Assembly: GCA_000750105.3 (NCBI GenBank)
Contig: JPHH03000017.1
Location: 1 to 64,000 of the forward strand
Source: Tolypocladium sp. Sup5 PDA-1
Lineage: Eukaryota; Ascomycota; Sordariomycetes; Hypocreales; Ophiocordycipitaceae
Direction: 5' to 3'
Length of the DNA: 64,000 bases
Both the position numbers and the translations under genes were made by a program. The notes below the pieces were generated by a model. It was not told the DNA's origin, ran no database searches, and saw only the letters and a list, made by a program, of their open reading frames with translations. Positions 9,299-20,689 of the stretch are shown here, piece after piece (position 1 is the stretch's first letter; every line of letters starts with the position of its first letter).

Positions 9299-12217
9299 TC
9301 ACCAGCCGGCCTTCCTTCTTTTTGCAGCAGGGGCCCCCAAAGCTGGCTCCGCTGCGAACATGAGGTCCCGATGGGGCATCGATCTCTTCGCGGAGACGGG
9401 AGCGACGGTGAAGCCCAACTGCGGACCGAGGGCGTCGTCGATCTCGAGCGACTGGGGATACGGACTCTTCATGTCGCCGGCAATCATGGGCGTGCTAGGC
9501 CCGAGCCTCGCATCGATGGGCGAGGGGATATTGTTAAATGACGCCCCGACCTCTTCGACGCCGGTGCCGCGCTGGTAGTCGTGAGGCGTAGCTAGCTCCG
9601 AGACAGCCTCAACAGACGTCACGTCGTGGTCCGGATCCCCCGTGTACATGATCATGCTTTGCAGCGACGCGCGTGAGCTCCGCCGGCTGTCCAGGTAGGC
9701 CCGCAGGTCGTAGCACTGCCGGCACGACGGATACACGGGGTAGCGGTCCGCATCGTCACGCGTCTGCGGGAGCTGCGGCCGGGTCTGCAGCCCGCACTTT
9801 TCCTGGATGTCGTCGAAGATGTCCGCAATGGGCGTGAAGTAGGTGAGCCGCGGGCCGGGGCCCCAGTAGTTGTTCCTCGCCCACAGCTGGCCGACGAGGC
9901 AGTACGACTCGGCGTCGACGATGGCGCCGCCGCTGTCGCCCCAGACGCCGATGCCCCCGCGGATCCAGGCCTCCTCGTCCTCCCACGGCGGCGGCGGCTC
10001 CTCGACAAACCACTCCCGCGTCGCCTTGCCCGTGCCGTTCTCCGCGCCGCTGACATAGGCCGGCATCTCGCAGACCTGGCCGCGCTGATGGCCCGACGTG
10101 CGGCCGCTGGAGAAGACGGCCGCGCCCGGCACGACGCCGCCGGTGCCGCTGCTCGTCGAGACGGCCCTGACGAGGGGCTCCTTGAGGAGCGGCTGAGACT
10201 CGGAGGGGAAGCGGCGGAGGATATTGGCGCCGCGGGCGGCCGTGCCGGCGGCGATGAGGGCCCAGTCGGTGGCCACGAGGGGGTGGTCAGTGAGGCAGTC
10301 GTCCCAGTACGGGTCGTGGGAGATGCGCGTGGTCTTGAGGTTCAGACCGGAGGTAACCTCGACGTGGCCGATCTTGAAGTCGGCGCCCTCGGTCATGGCG
10401 TCGTGGCCCTCGCTGATGCAGCGAGCGCGGTCGTACGGCGAGGGGTGCTCGACGTCGACGGACGGGGAGGACTGATACGCCTCCAGAAAGGGGTGAAAGT
10501 TGGCGAGCCAGTAGCTCCCGCCGCTGACATCCAGACAAGGGCCCAGCGTGGCCGTGCTCTCGTCGACGGCGCCGCTGCCCCTGGTGCCGATGCTGTCCCC
10601 CATGCACGGATACCGGAAGTGGAACGGGTTCCTCGGCGTGCAGACCTCGTCCGGCTGCTCCCTGCTCAGGCCCCTGGCCCAGCACCGGCTCACCTCGCCG
10701 ACGGAGAAGACAAACGACACGCTGCCGCGGAACTTGTCGGGCAGCAGGTCGCCCACGTGGCCCGCGATGATGATCTTGCGCGCGCGCGACACGTCGTGCC
10801 GCGTCATGATGCAGATGCGCCGCGCCTGCGGCGTCCGCCCGCGCGTGACGCTGACGACGTGCCGCGGGCCCGTCCACTTGGGGAGCAGGTCCGCGAGGAA
10901 GGGCAGCACGGCGTGCTCGAAGACGAGCGGGAACGACGCCGAGTCGACGAGCTTGGAGGCGCGCGCGCGGACGAAGTCGGTCGGTGAGTCGGCGGCGCTG
11001 CGCGGCGTGCTGCCGCTGCTGCTGTTCTTCCTCGCCTTTTTCTCGACGACGCTGCGCAGCTGCTCCTGGCACCTGCGCTTGGCGACGGCCACGGAGAGCA
11101 TCTCCTTGACCACGACGTCGTCTACTGCTTCTGCCGTGGCAGCAACGGCCGTCTTGCCCGGCCTGCAGCTCTGCGCGGACACGGACCGCCGCATCACCTC
11201 GGCCGACGTCGCGGGCGCCAGCCGCCACTCCTTGACGCCGTCCCCGCCGCCCGTCTCCGGGTGCGCGACGGCAATGTGCGAGCGCAGCACGCGCGCGCCC
11301 GCAAAGGACCCGGCCTGGGTGCAGCCGCGCGCGGGACACACGAGCAGGTGCTCGGCCTGGACGTGCCACGCCAGGCCGTCGCGCGACGCGAAGCTCGGGT
11401 GCCGGCAGCCGCCCCAGTTGCACGTGTGCGTGTGCACGGCCTGGACGTGGGCCCGGAGGTCCGCCTCGGACGGGAAGCTGAGGTGGCACTGGGGGCCGAG
11501 GCATATGAGCACGCCGTCGTCGGCGGCGGCGGCGGCGGCGGGCTTGTCTTCGTCGACGACGCCGAGCGGGCTGGTGCAGCGGGAGGACAGGCCGCCGCGG
11601 ATGGACGTCACCGTCTCGCTGCGGTCCGTCCGCACGGGCGAGAGCGTCGAGCCGGCCGACGAGGGCGCGTCGAAGCTCACCGTGCTGAGGGCTTTGGACT
11701 CGCACCTCAGCTCGCGCAGCCGCTCGTGCCGCACCACGTCCGCCGAGACCATGTCCAGGTCCCAGCCCGACTGCGCATCCCATGCGTCGCAGTCAAAGAC
11801 GCCCGAGTCCTGCTGCTTGACCATGGGCTGCGGCCCCTCGGCGTAGCCCGGTATCATGTAGGAAGCCGTCGAGGCGCTGCTGCAACAGCTTCCCAGCTCC
11901 GGGACGCCGCCGGAGAGGAGGTCGCCAGTCCCAAACATGCCCAGGTACGGCTCCGGCACGGCGTCGAACCTCCAGGGCGAAGGACGCGGCCCTGCGGTCG
12001 GACAGCTCGACGTGCTGAACGCCCATCCCGGCACGACGGGCGCCGGGTAGTGATGTATTTCGAACGTACTCGGCGGCGGCTTCATGCGCTCGTCGGCGGG
12101 CCACGGATGCCGCGACGCGTAGTTTCGGATCCGGGCAGTGGAGTCGCCCGGCGTCGGAGCGGGTACGGCGTTACTCGGCCTAGTCTCCGGCCGGGGCCGG
12201 ATCCAGCGCTGCGCCAT
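9299..12217 (-). CDS. Three-C2H2-finger protein with trypsin-like serine protease domain
   Basis: Single exon on the minus strand, 972 aa from the first ATG (12217). Three Cys2-His2 fingers lie at about 239-319 (CLGPQCHLSF..., CNWGGCRHPSF..., CPARGCTQAG...). A C-terminal region looks like a chymotrypsin-fold protease, with the triad readable as His575 in SYWLANFHPF, Asp651 in TDWALIAAG and Ser762 in GVWGDSGGAIVD. The first 230 residues are low-complexity and Ser/Pro-rich with no domain recognised. It is not clear whether the protein binds DNA, cuts protein or both. The same frame stays open upstream to 12298 without an ATG and encodes a strongly hydrophobic stretch (LCLVVVVAIACVAM), which is most likely a pyrimidine-rich 5' leader. 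No substrate or pathway can be assigned. The joined architecture rests on one uninterrupted frame, so a sequencing or gene-model artefact is unlikely. Confidence 0.8.
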   Translation of the reverse strand: MAQRWIRPRPETRPSNAVPAPTPGDSTARIRNYASRHPWPADERMKPPPSTFEIHHYPAPVVPGWAFSTSSCPTAGPRPSPWRFDAVPEPYLGMFGTGDLLSGGVPELGSCCSSASTASYMIPGYAEGPQPMVKQQDSGVFDCDAWDAQSGWDLDMVSADVVRHERLRELRCESKALSTVSFDAPSSAGSTLSPVRTDRSETVTSIRGGLSSRCTSPLGVVDEDKPAAAAAADDGVLICLGPQCHLSFPSEADLRAHVQAVHTHTCNWGGCRHPSFASRDGLAWHVQAEHLLVCPARGCTQAGSFAGARVLRSHIAVAHPETGGGDGVKEWRLAPATSAEVMRRSVSAQSCRPGKTAVAATAEAVDDVVVKEMLSVAVAKRRCQEQLRSVVEKKARKNSSSGSTPRSAADSPTDFVRARASKLVDSASFPLVFEHAVLPFLADLLPKWTGPRHVVSVTRGRTPQARRICIMTRHDVSRARKIIIAGHVGDLLPDKFRGSVSFVFSVGEVSRCWARGLSREQPDEVCTPRNPFHFRYPCMGDSIGTRGSGAVDESTATLGPCLDVSGGSYWLANFHPFLEAYQSSPSVDVEHPSPYDRARCISEGHDAMTEGADFKIGHVEVTSGLNLKTTRISHDPYWDDCLTDHPLVATDWALIAAGTAARGANILRRFPSESQPLLKEPLVRAVSTSSGTGGVVPGAAVFSSGRTSGHQRGQVCEMPAYVSGAENGTGKATREWFVEEPPPPWEDEEAWIRGGIGVWGDSGGAIVDAESYCLVGQLWARNNYWGPGPRLTYFTPIADIFDDIQEKCGLQTRPQLPQTRDDADRYPVYPSCRQCYDLRAYLDSRRSSRASLQSMIMYTGDPDHDVTSVEAVSELATPHDYQRGTGVEEVGASFNNIPSPIDARLGPSTPMIAGDMKSPYPQSLEIDDALGPQLGFTVAPVSAKRSMPHRDLMFAAEPALGAPAAKRRKAGW

Positions 12218-12823
12218 GGCAACGCACGCAATAGCAACGACGACAACAAGGCAAAGGTAAAGGCAAGGGGGGGAGGGGATCGTAAAAACGGGTGCCACTG
12301 GTCCAGTCTCGTCCTCGACGAGGCAATAACCTGAGGGTTGGTGAGGGGGAAGAGGCGCGGTGGTGGAAGTGAGGAATCAGGAGTGCAGGTGGGCCAACGG
12401 GTGGTAAGGCGGACTGGACTGGGGTGGGTGCGGGTTGGTTGCCTTGCGCAGGCTGTGGCGGCCTCCCTTGCGAACCACTCTCACCTTGAGTTGCTTTTGG
12501 CCCCCAATTGCGCAGCAGCAGCAGCAGCAGCGTCGGCGGCGGCGGTTGACGTGTTTGTTGGCTTGGGGGACGGGCTTTTTATACATGGAACCTGTGGTGG
12601 CAGAAGGGTGCGCAGAGGTCGCGGTATAAGCCGCAAGCCGGAGGAGTGCCTTTGTACGAGGTATCACCGCCGGCTTGCTATGCCCACGCCTCGCAGCAAG
12701 TAGGCATGCTCCTACAAGACAATTCAATGCAATCCAGTCCCATTTCCGCGCTATTCTCAAGCACCTGTAGTCCGTACCGTGCGTACCTTCTTATCCAGAT
12801 CCCTAACGCCATCCCATGTCCCC
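12218..12823. other. Intergenic region, POL2 3' end to zinc-finger/protease promoter
   Basis: Promoter side of the zinc-finger/protease gene and 3' side of POL2 (both on the minus strand). It contains a trinucleotide tract at 12513-12545, listed separately. No gene seen. Confidence 0.5.
12513..12545. repeat. Trinucleotide microsatellite (CAG then CGG)
   Basis: Six consecutive CAG units are followed by CGT and several CGG units, in non-coding DNA upstream of the zinc-finger/protease gene. It is a likely length-variable site. Confidence 0.8.
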
Positions 12824-15800
12824 TCACAGCCCAGCATACACTCCCTCCACCACGTCCCCCAGCATCCTCATGCCGTAGAACTTGGCCACGCGCCTCATCA
12901 CGCCCATGCGCTTCATCACCTCGTCCCTCCTCACCACCTCCTTCCACTCCCCGCTGCACGTGCAGTGCTCCATCAGCTCGTTGACGCGCAGCGCGCCGCA
13001 CCGCCCGCACTTGAGGTCCTGCGTCGCCCACTCCACCATCATGGCCTGCACCATGCCCACAAGCCGCTCCTCGAGGCTCACGCGGTCCAGCTCGCCGCCG
13101 CACACGCCGCACCGCCAGCTGCCCTCGCGCTCCTTCTGCAGGTCCTCGTCGCGGCAGAGGTCCAGGTCGCGCGCCATCGTGCAGCTGTCGCACGACATCT
13201 GCGCCAGCTTGAGGCTCTCCGACGGATTCGCAAAGGTGCCCTCCTTGGAGAACTCGCGCACCTCGAACAGCGCCAGCAGCTCCTTGCGCAGCAGCCGCGC
13301 CTCGAGCGTGATGTTCCTGTCCAGCGAAAGGACCTGCATCAGCGACTTGACCAGCTCCAGCACTGGCCCGCGCGGCTGGAGGTGCGACCCGGGCAGGCTT
13401 GGGAACGAGTAGTCCTCTGCGAGCTCCGGGTGCAGCAGCTCGCGCTTCTGCTGGTTGATGAGGCCGAGAATGGCCTTCTTGAGCGGCTTCTCGAACGCCT
13501 TGCCCAGGATTACCTGTCCCTCTGCACTGTCGTCGTCGTCGTTGCGCTTCGGCAGCTGCGTGAGGCGCGGCGTGCCGTCCGGGTCGCCGTTCGCCGGCCG
13601 CTTGAGACCGTGCATGAGCTGGATAAACTCAATCACCCACTCCTGGAACGTCGGCTGCAACCGCACGGGCAGGAACGTGGCCATCTGCCAGTGCATAATC
13701 GTCTGCAGGTCCTGCTCGTCGGTCTCGACCACCTCCTGACACGCCTTGCCGCCGTAGTTGAACTCGTCGTACCACACCAGGTAGTCCCAGTACTCCTTGA
13801 TCTCGAGGTCGATGAGGTGGAACAGCGGCTTGCTCTTGATCGACTTGATGATGTACTGGCTATAGGCGAACGCGTTGCCCACCTCGGCCTTGGTCGTCTG
13901 CAGGATGAGGCGGTTCGCATTGGCGAACACCACCTGCGAGCCCACGCGTCGAAAGTCCGCCATGAGCTGCTGGAAGGCCTTGCGCGACATCATCTGCACG
14001 TAGTAGTGCAGCGCGCGGTCGTACATGAACGAGTCGGGGTTCTCCACCCAGCGCACGAGGTGCTGCACCAGCAGGTCGGCCATGGGGCTGCCCTTGCAGG
14101 CCTCTGCCCACCAGGCCTTGACCATCTCGCGCAGGACCAGCACACCGGCGTTCGCAAATGCGTTCTCCGAGGCGAGGATCTCGGACCCGTCGGCGGTGGG
14201 GTTGAAGGAGACGGACTCGGCGCCCTCGAGGTCGTTGATGAGGGCTGAAGACAGGATGGTGTTGATGGCCAGGTTCCGCACCTCCAGATCGACGCACACT
14301 GACGAAAAGGTGCCCGGGTTGTTGACGTTGGGCATCTTGACCGTATCAAGAGGCCCCACGATATCGTCATTTTCGTACCCGGCATGGTCAGGGCGAGGAC
14401 CAGCGGACCACCAGAGCACAACGCCATTGGCTTGCAGCCGTCGGGCGTAGGCAATGTCAATCAGGAAGCGAGGATCATCGCGTTCCAAGTTACACAGGGG
14501 AACGTCGCCGTATTGCGCCAGGGCCGTCATATGCAGGATCCAAGACCCCAGACCGAGAAAGTGTCCGACGAGACGGCGAGCCACCACCGACTGCCAACCC
14601 AACGGTGGCAGGGAGCTATCCGTTGCATCGTACTTGAGAGGCAGGATGGGGAACTCGCCGAGGATGGAAACGTCATGTATCAGCAAGTTCCGCTGCGACG
14701 ACTGGATCACCATCATCTGTGGCCTCGACTCATCCTTGCGCAACTTTTTAACAATGTCGCCAATCTCCAGGTGGGCCTTGCGCCGAGTCGTCACCTGCGT
14801 GATCTTAAAGTTGATCTTCTCCTGGTAGGTGAAGCAATCTTGCCAATTCGTGCCGGCAGCCTCTTGTGCTCGCTTCGCCAGCATCTCCGAGTAAATTTTC
14901 GAGATGTTGGGCAGGTCCTGGCCCGAGTCCTTGCTCTTCTGGAGAATGACCACGTGTGCTTGGTCACTCGTGGTGGAGAAGATGCCAAAGATCTGGCGCT
15001 CTCCTGCGGTGATGTGCGAGATGTAGATGTATGCCAACGGCGACGACTCCAGGTACGTTCGAGTCTTGGCTGGCCGTTTGAGGCCAGCCAGGTCGAAGCC
15101 AGCCTCCAGACCCTTGCCGAGAACTCCTTGCTGCTGCTCATCGATGGTGCAGAGGTTGCCCAACTGGAGGACTGCTCGAATATTCAGGGGTACCTGCTTC
15201 TCGTACACGCCTTCCACGCTGGGATGGTTGAACAACAGCGTAAATTTCTCCGCTTCGTTAAAGTAAACATCCTCCGGCACCGTGAGCTTGAACAGATGGC
15301 TTGAGGGATGTCCGTTGGGAAGCGTGTAGTTGACCTGCTCCACCTCGCAGCCCTCAATCTCAACATCCGGCAGGTCCTTGCTCTTCAGGTTGAGAAAGAC
15401 TTGCCGAGGGACCTTGATCTTGATGGTATGGAGCTTCCCGTCGATCAGGACGTGGGCAGTGACAACGCCCGGACTGTCTGTCGGCTTGAGGTGAAGGAGC
15501 TGCCACGTGTTCATATAGGTAAGATTTGCCTGCTTCCTGAACGTTTGCTGGATGTTGCTGTTGCCGCCGACATTTCCTTTTCGTTCACCAAACAGTTGCC
15601 TCCTGCGCGTGCGTGCCAGCTTCTGCAGCTTCCACTTTTGCTTTTGGTAGTCCAAGAAGGCAGGATAATCCTCTGACGGACTGGGCATCGTCTTTGGCAA
15701 AGCCGCCATGGGATCAGCATTCTCCACAGGCTCCGGCGATTTGCGCTTCTGGGCCGTCGGCGCGGGTTGCGAAGACGCCACGGTTGCGCTGACAGTCCTT

Positions 15801-18800
15801 GGCTTCAGGAGCTTGGCTCCAAAGTCCTCCATGTCGTCCATGCGAGTCCCGTTGATATTCGTAATATCTCCCAGGGGCTCCTTGCTGAACAGGTCGGTGA
15901 GCTTCTTTTGCTTCATCTTGTCGTCTTTGATGTTGATGCGTCTCTGAAGCCAGTCGGGGTGTGGCACCCGAGGTACCGGGTTCCGGACCTTTTGGAGCGC
16001 GGCAGGGATGGTGATGAGCTTCTGGATGACGGAGCCCAGCCGCTCCGTGTAATAGTTCCAGTCGAGGAGTGCGCGCGGGTCCGTGTCCGCGGGCTCTTCC
16101 TTCAACCACTTCTTCAGGTACGTCCGCTTGATGGCTTCTTCGGCGGAAAAGATGGCCACGGGCACGGCTCGTTCCGTGACAGGCGCATTGCGTGGCCTAG
16201 AGCAGATGATGAACTTGCAGTTCAACCCTTTGTCCTTGACCATCTGTTCGCCCAAAAAGTCCGCCAATCGCTTGGCTGTCGTGATGCTCGTGGACTTTTG
16301 GGTACCATACTCTTCCAGCGTCTTGGACATGCTTCGGTTCTCTGAAATGAGCTCCATGAGCTCCTCGTCGGCCAGCGTGGATCCCTTGCTATCGAGGACA
16401 TCCAGCCATTTGTTGGCAACTTTGGCAACAGCAGTGTAGCACTGCGTCAAGTCCTCTCCTTCGAGGAAGAACTTGAAGATCTGCTGCTGAAAGATTTTGA
16501 TGAGCTTGAGCTCACCGCGACGCTTGACCTCGAATCCCTTCAACTCGGCGAGACTTCCGTCATCGTTGAACACAGCATAACGCTTCTTCAGGTTCTTGTC
16601 CTCCTCCTTTGACGTGGGAAGAATCATGGCCCTGTACGGGCCGTCGACCTCGAAGAAGATGGAGTTGTCGCTGTGAGTCTCGTACTTGAACGTTTTTTTA
16701 TCCACGAGTGTCTGGTACTGGTGGTTTGTGAACTTGTCGTGGACGAGATGGTTCAACATGACGCAGGGATACGAGATGTTCAGCTTCTTCCCGTTCTTGA
16801 GCTTAAAGGAAAAGTTCTCTGGGAACGTCGCGGGAAGCATGCACCAGATACCGTCCGTGTCCAATTCCAGTGGTCGACCCAACCGCTCGACGAGCTGTCG
16901 CGCCATCTGGATGATTTTGGCCCCTGTCAAGCAGGTAACACCGGCCATCTCCATGGAGTACCACCGCGAGCCCTTTCTCATAACGTAACCGTAGAAGGAG
17001 TTCAGAATGACCTTGTGCGCAAGCTGCAGGGAGTCGTACAAGATGATCATCTTCTTTGCGGCGTCAACGTCGGTTCCCGAGGCGCCAGATGACTTCAGCG
17101 CCTCAGTCTTGCCCTTCCAGACCTTTGCCTTGCCTTTGTAGTCGTATCGTCGATCACGGAAGTCTCGGACCGTGTCGATGTAAAAGGGGTTCTCCCTCTG
17201 GCAGATGATGGCCTCTCGGACAATTGTGGTGGAGTCGTGGATCTTATGGTAGACCTTTTGCGAGTACATCTGAAGACGCTTTCTCACCAGGGCCGCCTGT
17301 TCATCCGCGCTCAGATCTTGAAACGTGCGCACCGGCGCATAGGGCGTCTTTCCGGGGAACCTTTCGTTTTCAAGCGCGTGCTTGATCATGTTGTACTCGT
17401 CCCGCTTGGCGGGCAAGTACTCTCCTCTCCATGACCACGGCAACCGCCTATCGCAAGTCTTGCCGGGCCGGTTGAAGTCGCAGGCCGCGCAGTCGGACTC
17501 GGATATCATCGAATCCGGCTGGAGTCGGTTGGTCGTCATAATGTTGGGGTACATGGAAGCGACGTCCAGATGGTAAATGAGCGGCTGCTCGTGACGGTTC
17601 GGCGTTTCCCTGAGCTTCATGAGCTTGTTGGCGATCTGCTCCTTGACCTCCTCGTAGTTCTCCACGTCGTCAAAGGACTTCTTTTCCTCGATGGTGATGA
17701 CGAACTTCAGGGCCGAATCCAAGTCTTTGAGAAGCTCATCTACCGCACGAGGATCGACGGCAAAATCGACGGGAATGTCAGCTCGGAAGACGCCGGCTTC
17801 GATACTCTCAACGTGGCCGCCAACGTAGGTTTCCGAGTCGAGCAGGTGCCCATCCCAGAACGACTCCTTCGGTGACTGATGCTTGTTCGGCAAGACAATC
17901 CCCTTCTGGTATGCCTGCACCATGAGCAGCATCTCGCAGAGCGTGCCCGTGCCTTTTCTCAGCGTGTCGTCGCCTCCCAGCGGCAAGATGGTGCACAGAG
18001 AGAAGATGAAGGGGTGTACATATTTCATGTACAGGTAGTACGTCGCTACCGCATCAGAAACCGAGTACTCTGCCAGGGTCTGTGGCCGCTCGATGGCGTA
18101 CGGCGTCATCAGCTCGGGGTCCAGCTCGTCGGGATCGTACCCAAGCTTGGCGACGGTCACGGCTTTCAGGCCACGAGACCCTTGGGGCAGATACGAGTCT
18201 CGATTCACCCAGTGGAAGCAATCCATGTGAACGCTGTAGTTGCACTTGTACTGGTCCTCGTTGTCCTTTTTCCAACCAATCTCCTGGTACATGTCGATGC
18301 CATTGACACTTGCTCGGGCTTCGACAAAGGGCCAATCGAAAAAGTCGCCGTTGTAGGTGGCGATGACAGTCGGCCGCGCTTCCTTGATGTGAAGAAAGAA
18401 GCGCTCAAGCACCGCCTTTTCATTGGGCTCGTTGAAAATCATGAACGACCCGGGGTATTCTGGCTTTGGCGTGTACTCGAAGTCGCCGATGTCTTCTGAA
18501 ATGATCTCGCGATTGGTGATTAGGAAGCCTTGCCCGTCAATCATGTACGAAATCATCATGACTTGGTCAATGGCGGCATCGGGGAACTTGAGCGGAAGCT
18601 TGGTGGTCTCGATATCATACGCCATAACGACGGGATCCGCAGGCAGCGACACCACTTCGTTGAGCCAGACCTTTGTGACGCCGTGCTTTGCCTCGACAAA
18701 GTACCACTTTCCGACTCTAATATCTGGACTGGGGGTCAGTGACCGAAACGACGACACTGCAAGATGCAGACCCACCCATGTCTATCATTACCCTCACGTG

Positions 18801-19588
18801 GTAGGGGACATCATACTCGCGAATGTCTACAATGTAGTCGCTCGCGTCCGCAAATGAATTATTCGTTGCTCGGTCATCGTCTCGTAAATCGTCATCAAAA
18901 AGGTCAAAGTTGCCGTTGGCGCTGTAAAAGTCAGAATCCACGCCACACCGGCTCAGCAGGGCGCAAGGGGAACCCACGTGGCAACCTCGGCATATGCATC
19001 CATCGCATTCATGTTCTTCTTGTTCTTTTCCGCCACAGGCATGATGTCTCTCCTCGCGGCCATGAGGTCGTTGACGTTGGAAAACTTGAGCTCCAGAAAG
19101 GTCCGCTTGTATCCCAGCAGATGGTTTGGCATGCTCAGGTCGTCTTTCTGGACCCTCCGTACCGTCTTGACGACGCCTCCGCCGGGAACTCTCTTGATCC
19201 ATTCCTCGGCCTCCGACTCGTGGCCCTTCTTGACCGCGATCAAGAAGTACGGATCGTACTCGACCGTCGCCTTGAATGTCGAGCCGTCGTGTTCGATGAA
19301 GTAGCAGTCGAGCGCGGCTCGGCCGCCGGGTATCCTTTCGTCCTCGATGGACGTGGGCTGGACATTGACGAGCCAGCCCTCCTTCTTCTTGCCGCTCTCG
19401 TACCGCGCAAAGCCCATGTTGTCGTCGATGGTCTGGGCCAGCCGCGTGCGCTCCCATTTCTCGTCCGCCGATGTGCCCTCTGCCCTTGACGAGGCGGCGA
19501 ATGTCCGCCCCCCTCGTCCGCCATGGTATGCGGCCTTGCCTCCGCGGCGGAAGCCCTTTTGCGGGCGCCGGAGGCTCGTGTTGGGCAT
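12824..19588 (-). CDS. POL2: DNA polymerase epsilon catalytic subunit
   Basis: Minus strand, exons 19588-18978, 18921-18776, 18723-12824 (2218 aa). This is the leading-strand B-family polymerase. Exo I DIET (D289, E291) and Exo II ATYNGDFFDWPF give an active 3'-5' proofreading domain. Polymerase motifs DVASMYPNIMTTNRLQP, ILNSFYGYVMRKGSRWYS and ELDTDGIWC follow. The long inactive second polymerase/exonuclease half and the two C-terminal cysteine modules (CysA with CDSC...CGVCGG; CysB with CGRCG...CTCSGEW) are present; CysB binds the B-subunit. The first intron joins AEVAT to ANGNFD and the second restores the Asp before IRVGKWY. Length equals the yeast and human enzymes. It shares a divergent promoter with COX20 that carries three ACGCG boxes, fitting G1/S expression. 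Confidence 0.97.
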
Positions 19589-20110
19589 GGTGATGTCGTC
19601 GCCCTGGGATTGTGCCTAAGCTCGAGTTACGACAGAGGGAAGACTCGGGCTTGGTCGGCTGCTGTGGGCGTCATGGGGGTCGGCGCTGCGCTGGCGCTCG
19701 ATGAAGCAAATTGGCGATGTACAGTAGCTTTGCGTGAAGGGCAAGGCTCAGATTAAAATGTACACGAGCATCAAGGCATTGGATCCAGACATATCCTGGT
19801 AGGTCAAACTACTAGGGCATTCAAGGGAGACGCGCTTCAACGCGTCCAACGCGAATGCGACACGCCGGGAAGCGCCCCACGACGCCACAGGTTTAATGGC
19901 TTTTGTCAGCGTCCCGGGCACCTCAGCCACAGTGAGACGCACCGCACAGGCCAGGCCCTAACTTCCTGGGAAGTCAACGACTGACAGTGGGTCGTCGACA
20001 TTTTGGCGGGCGTCATCGGACTTTCGATCTTCAGTCAGTCCAGATCGCGAATCTTGGAACATCATCCCACGCCATTCATGCCACCCATTGCGCAGTCAAG
20101 GTAGCCGGCA
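19589..20110. promoter_or_regulatory. Divergent promoter region, POL2 / COX20
   Basis: 522 bp between the two starts. The centre holds three ACGCG cores (19830-19853, listed separately), about 240 bp from the POL2 start and 260 bp from the COX20 start. Confidence 0.6.
19830..19853. promoter_or_regulatory. Cluster of three MCB-like ACGCG boxes
   Basis: ACGCG at 19830-19834, full ACGCGT at 19840-19845 and ACGCG at 19849-19853, nearly one helical turn apart. ACGCGT is the MluI cell-cycle box bound by MBF in yeasts and drives DNA-replication genes. That it acts on POL2 here is inference from position and spacing. Confidence 0.6.
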
Positions 20111-20689
20111 ATGGCGCCGAACAGTGAGAGCGAACCCCCGAACCCGAACCAAAAGACACTGCACGTCTGGTCGAAGCCCGTAGAGCAAAAGGACGAGGCG
20201 CAAAGCTTGCCTGGACAGCAGCAGCAAGATGGATCGGGGACGCCAAACGCCCGGCCGACCATTACGGACGCCGTGTCCATGATTAAAACTGAGGACTTTG
20301 CAAACGTCGCGAGCACACCATGCGCGCGGCAAGGGTTCCTCACGGGCATTGCCTCGGGCGCTGGACTCGGCGGGCTCAAGTTTGTCCTTCGCGGTGCGCC
20401 CACCTGCAACACTCTCGATTAATCTGATGGCTGACCTCGATGGCTTGCAGGAAACGCTACAAAGGCTGCCAACTGGGCAGTCGGGATATTCGTCTTGGGA
20501 AGTGTAGCGTCCTACGAGTACTGCCAGTACCAACGGCGCTCCGAGCGCATACAGATGAAGCGGCACATCGAGGTCGTGACCGAGAACAAGCGAGAGCAGG
20601 CGCGTAAAGCAGCCGAGGAGAAAAGGGAACAGCTTAGGCTGGAACAGGAGCGGAAAGCGGCGCAAAAGCCATGGTATAAGCCCTGGTAG
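20111..20689 (+). CDS. COX20: Cytochrome c oxidase assembly protein COX20
   Basis: Two exons, 20111-20393 and 20451-20689 (173 aa). Chaperone of Cox2 in the mitochondrial inner membrane. Landmarks are TITDAVSMIKTEDFANV, the conserved TPCARQGFLTGI, a first membrane segment (about 77-94), and, after the intron, a second (AANWAVGIFVLGSVASYEYC) followed by QYQRR and a charged helix rich in Lys and Glu. The intron is phase 1 (splitting the Gly codon of RGN), 57 bp, with a GGCTGAC branch site. Size and two-helix layout match fungal COX20. It is convergent with the unknown gene at 21117-21962. Confidence 0.9.

Noticed and set aside
10287..11783. Long alternative frames on both strands inside the zinc-finger/protease gene
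   Set aside because: Arg/Ala/Gly-rich shadows of the GC-rich coding sequence; only the frame with C2H2 and GDSGG motifs makes sense.
12779..14248. 489-codon plus-strand frame opposite POL2
   Set aside because: His/Leu/Arg-rich antisense shadow of the polymerase epsilon C-terminus.
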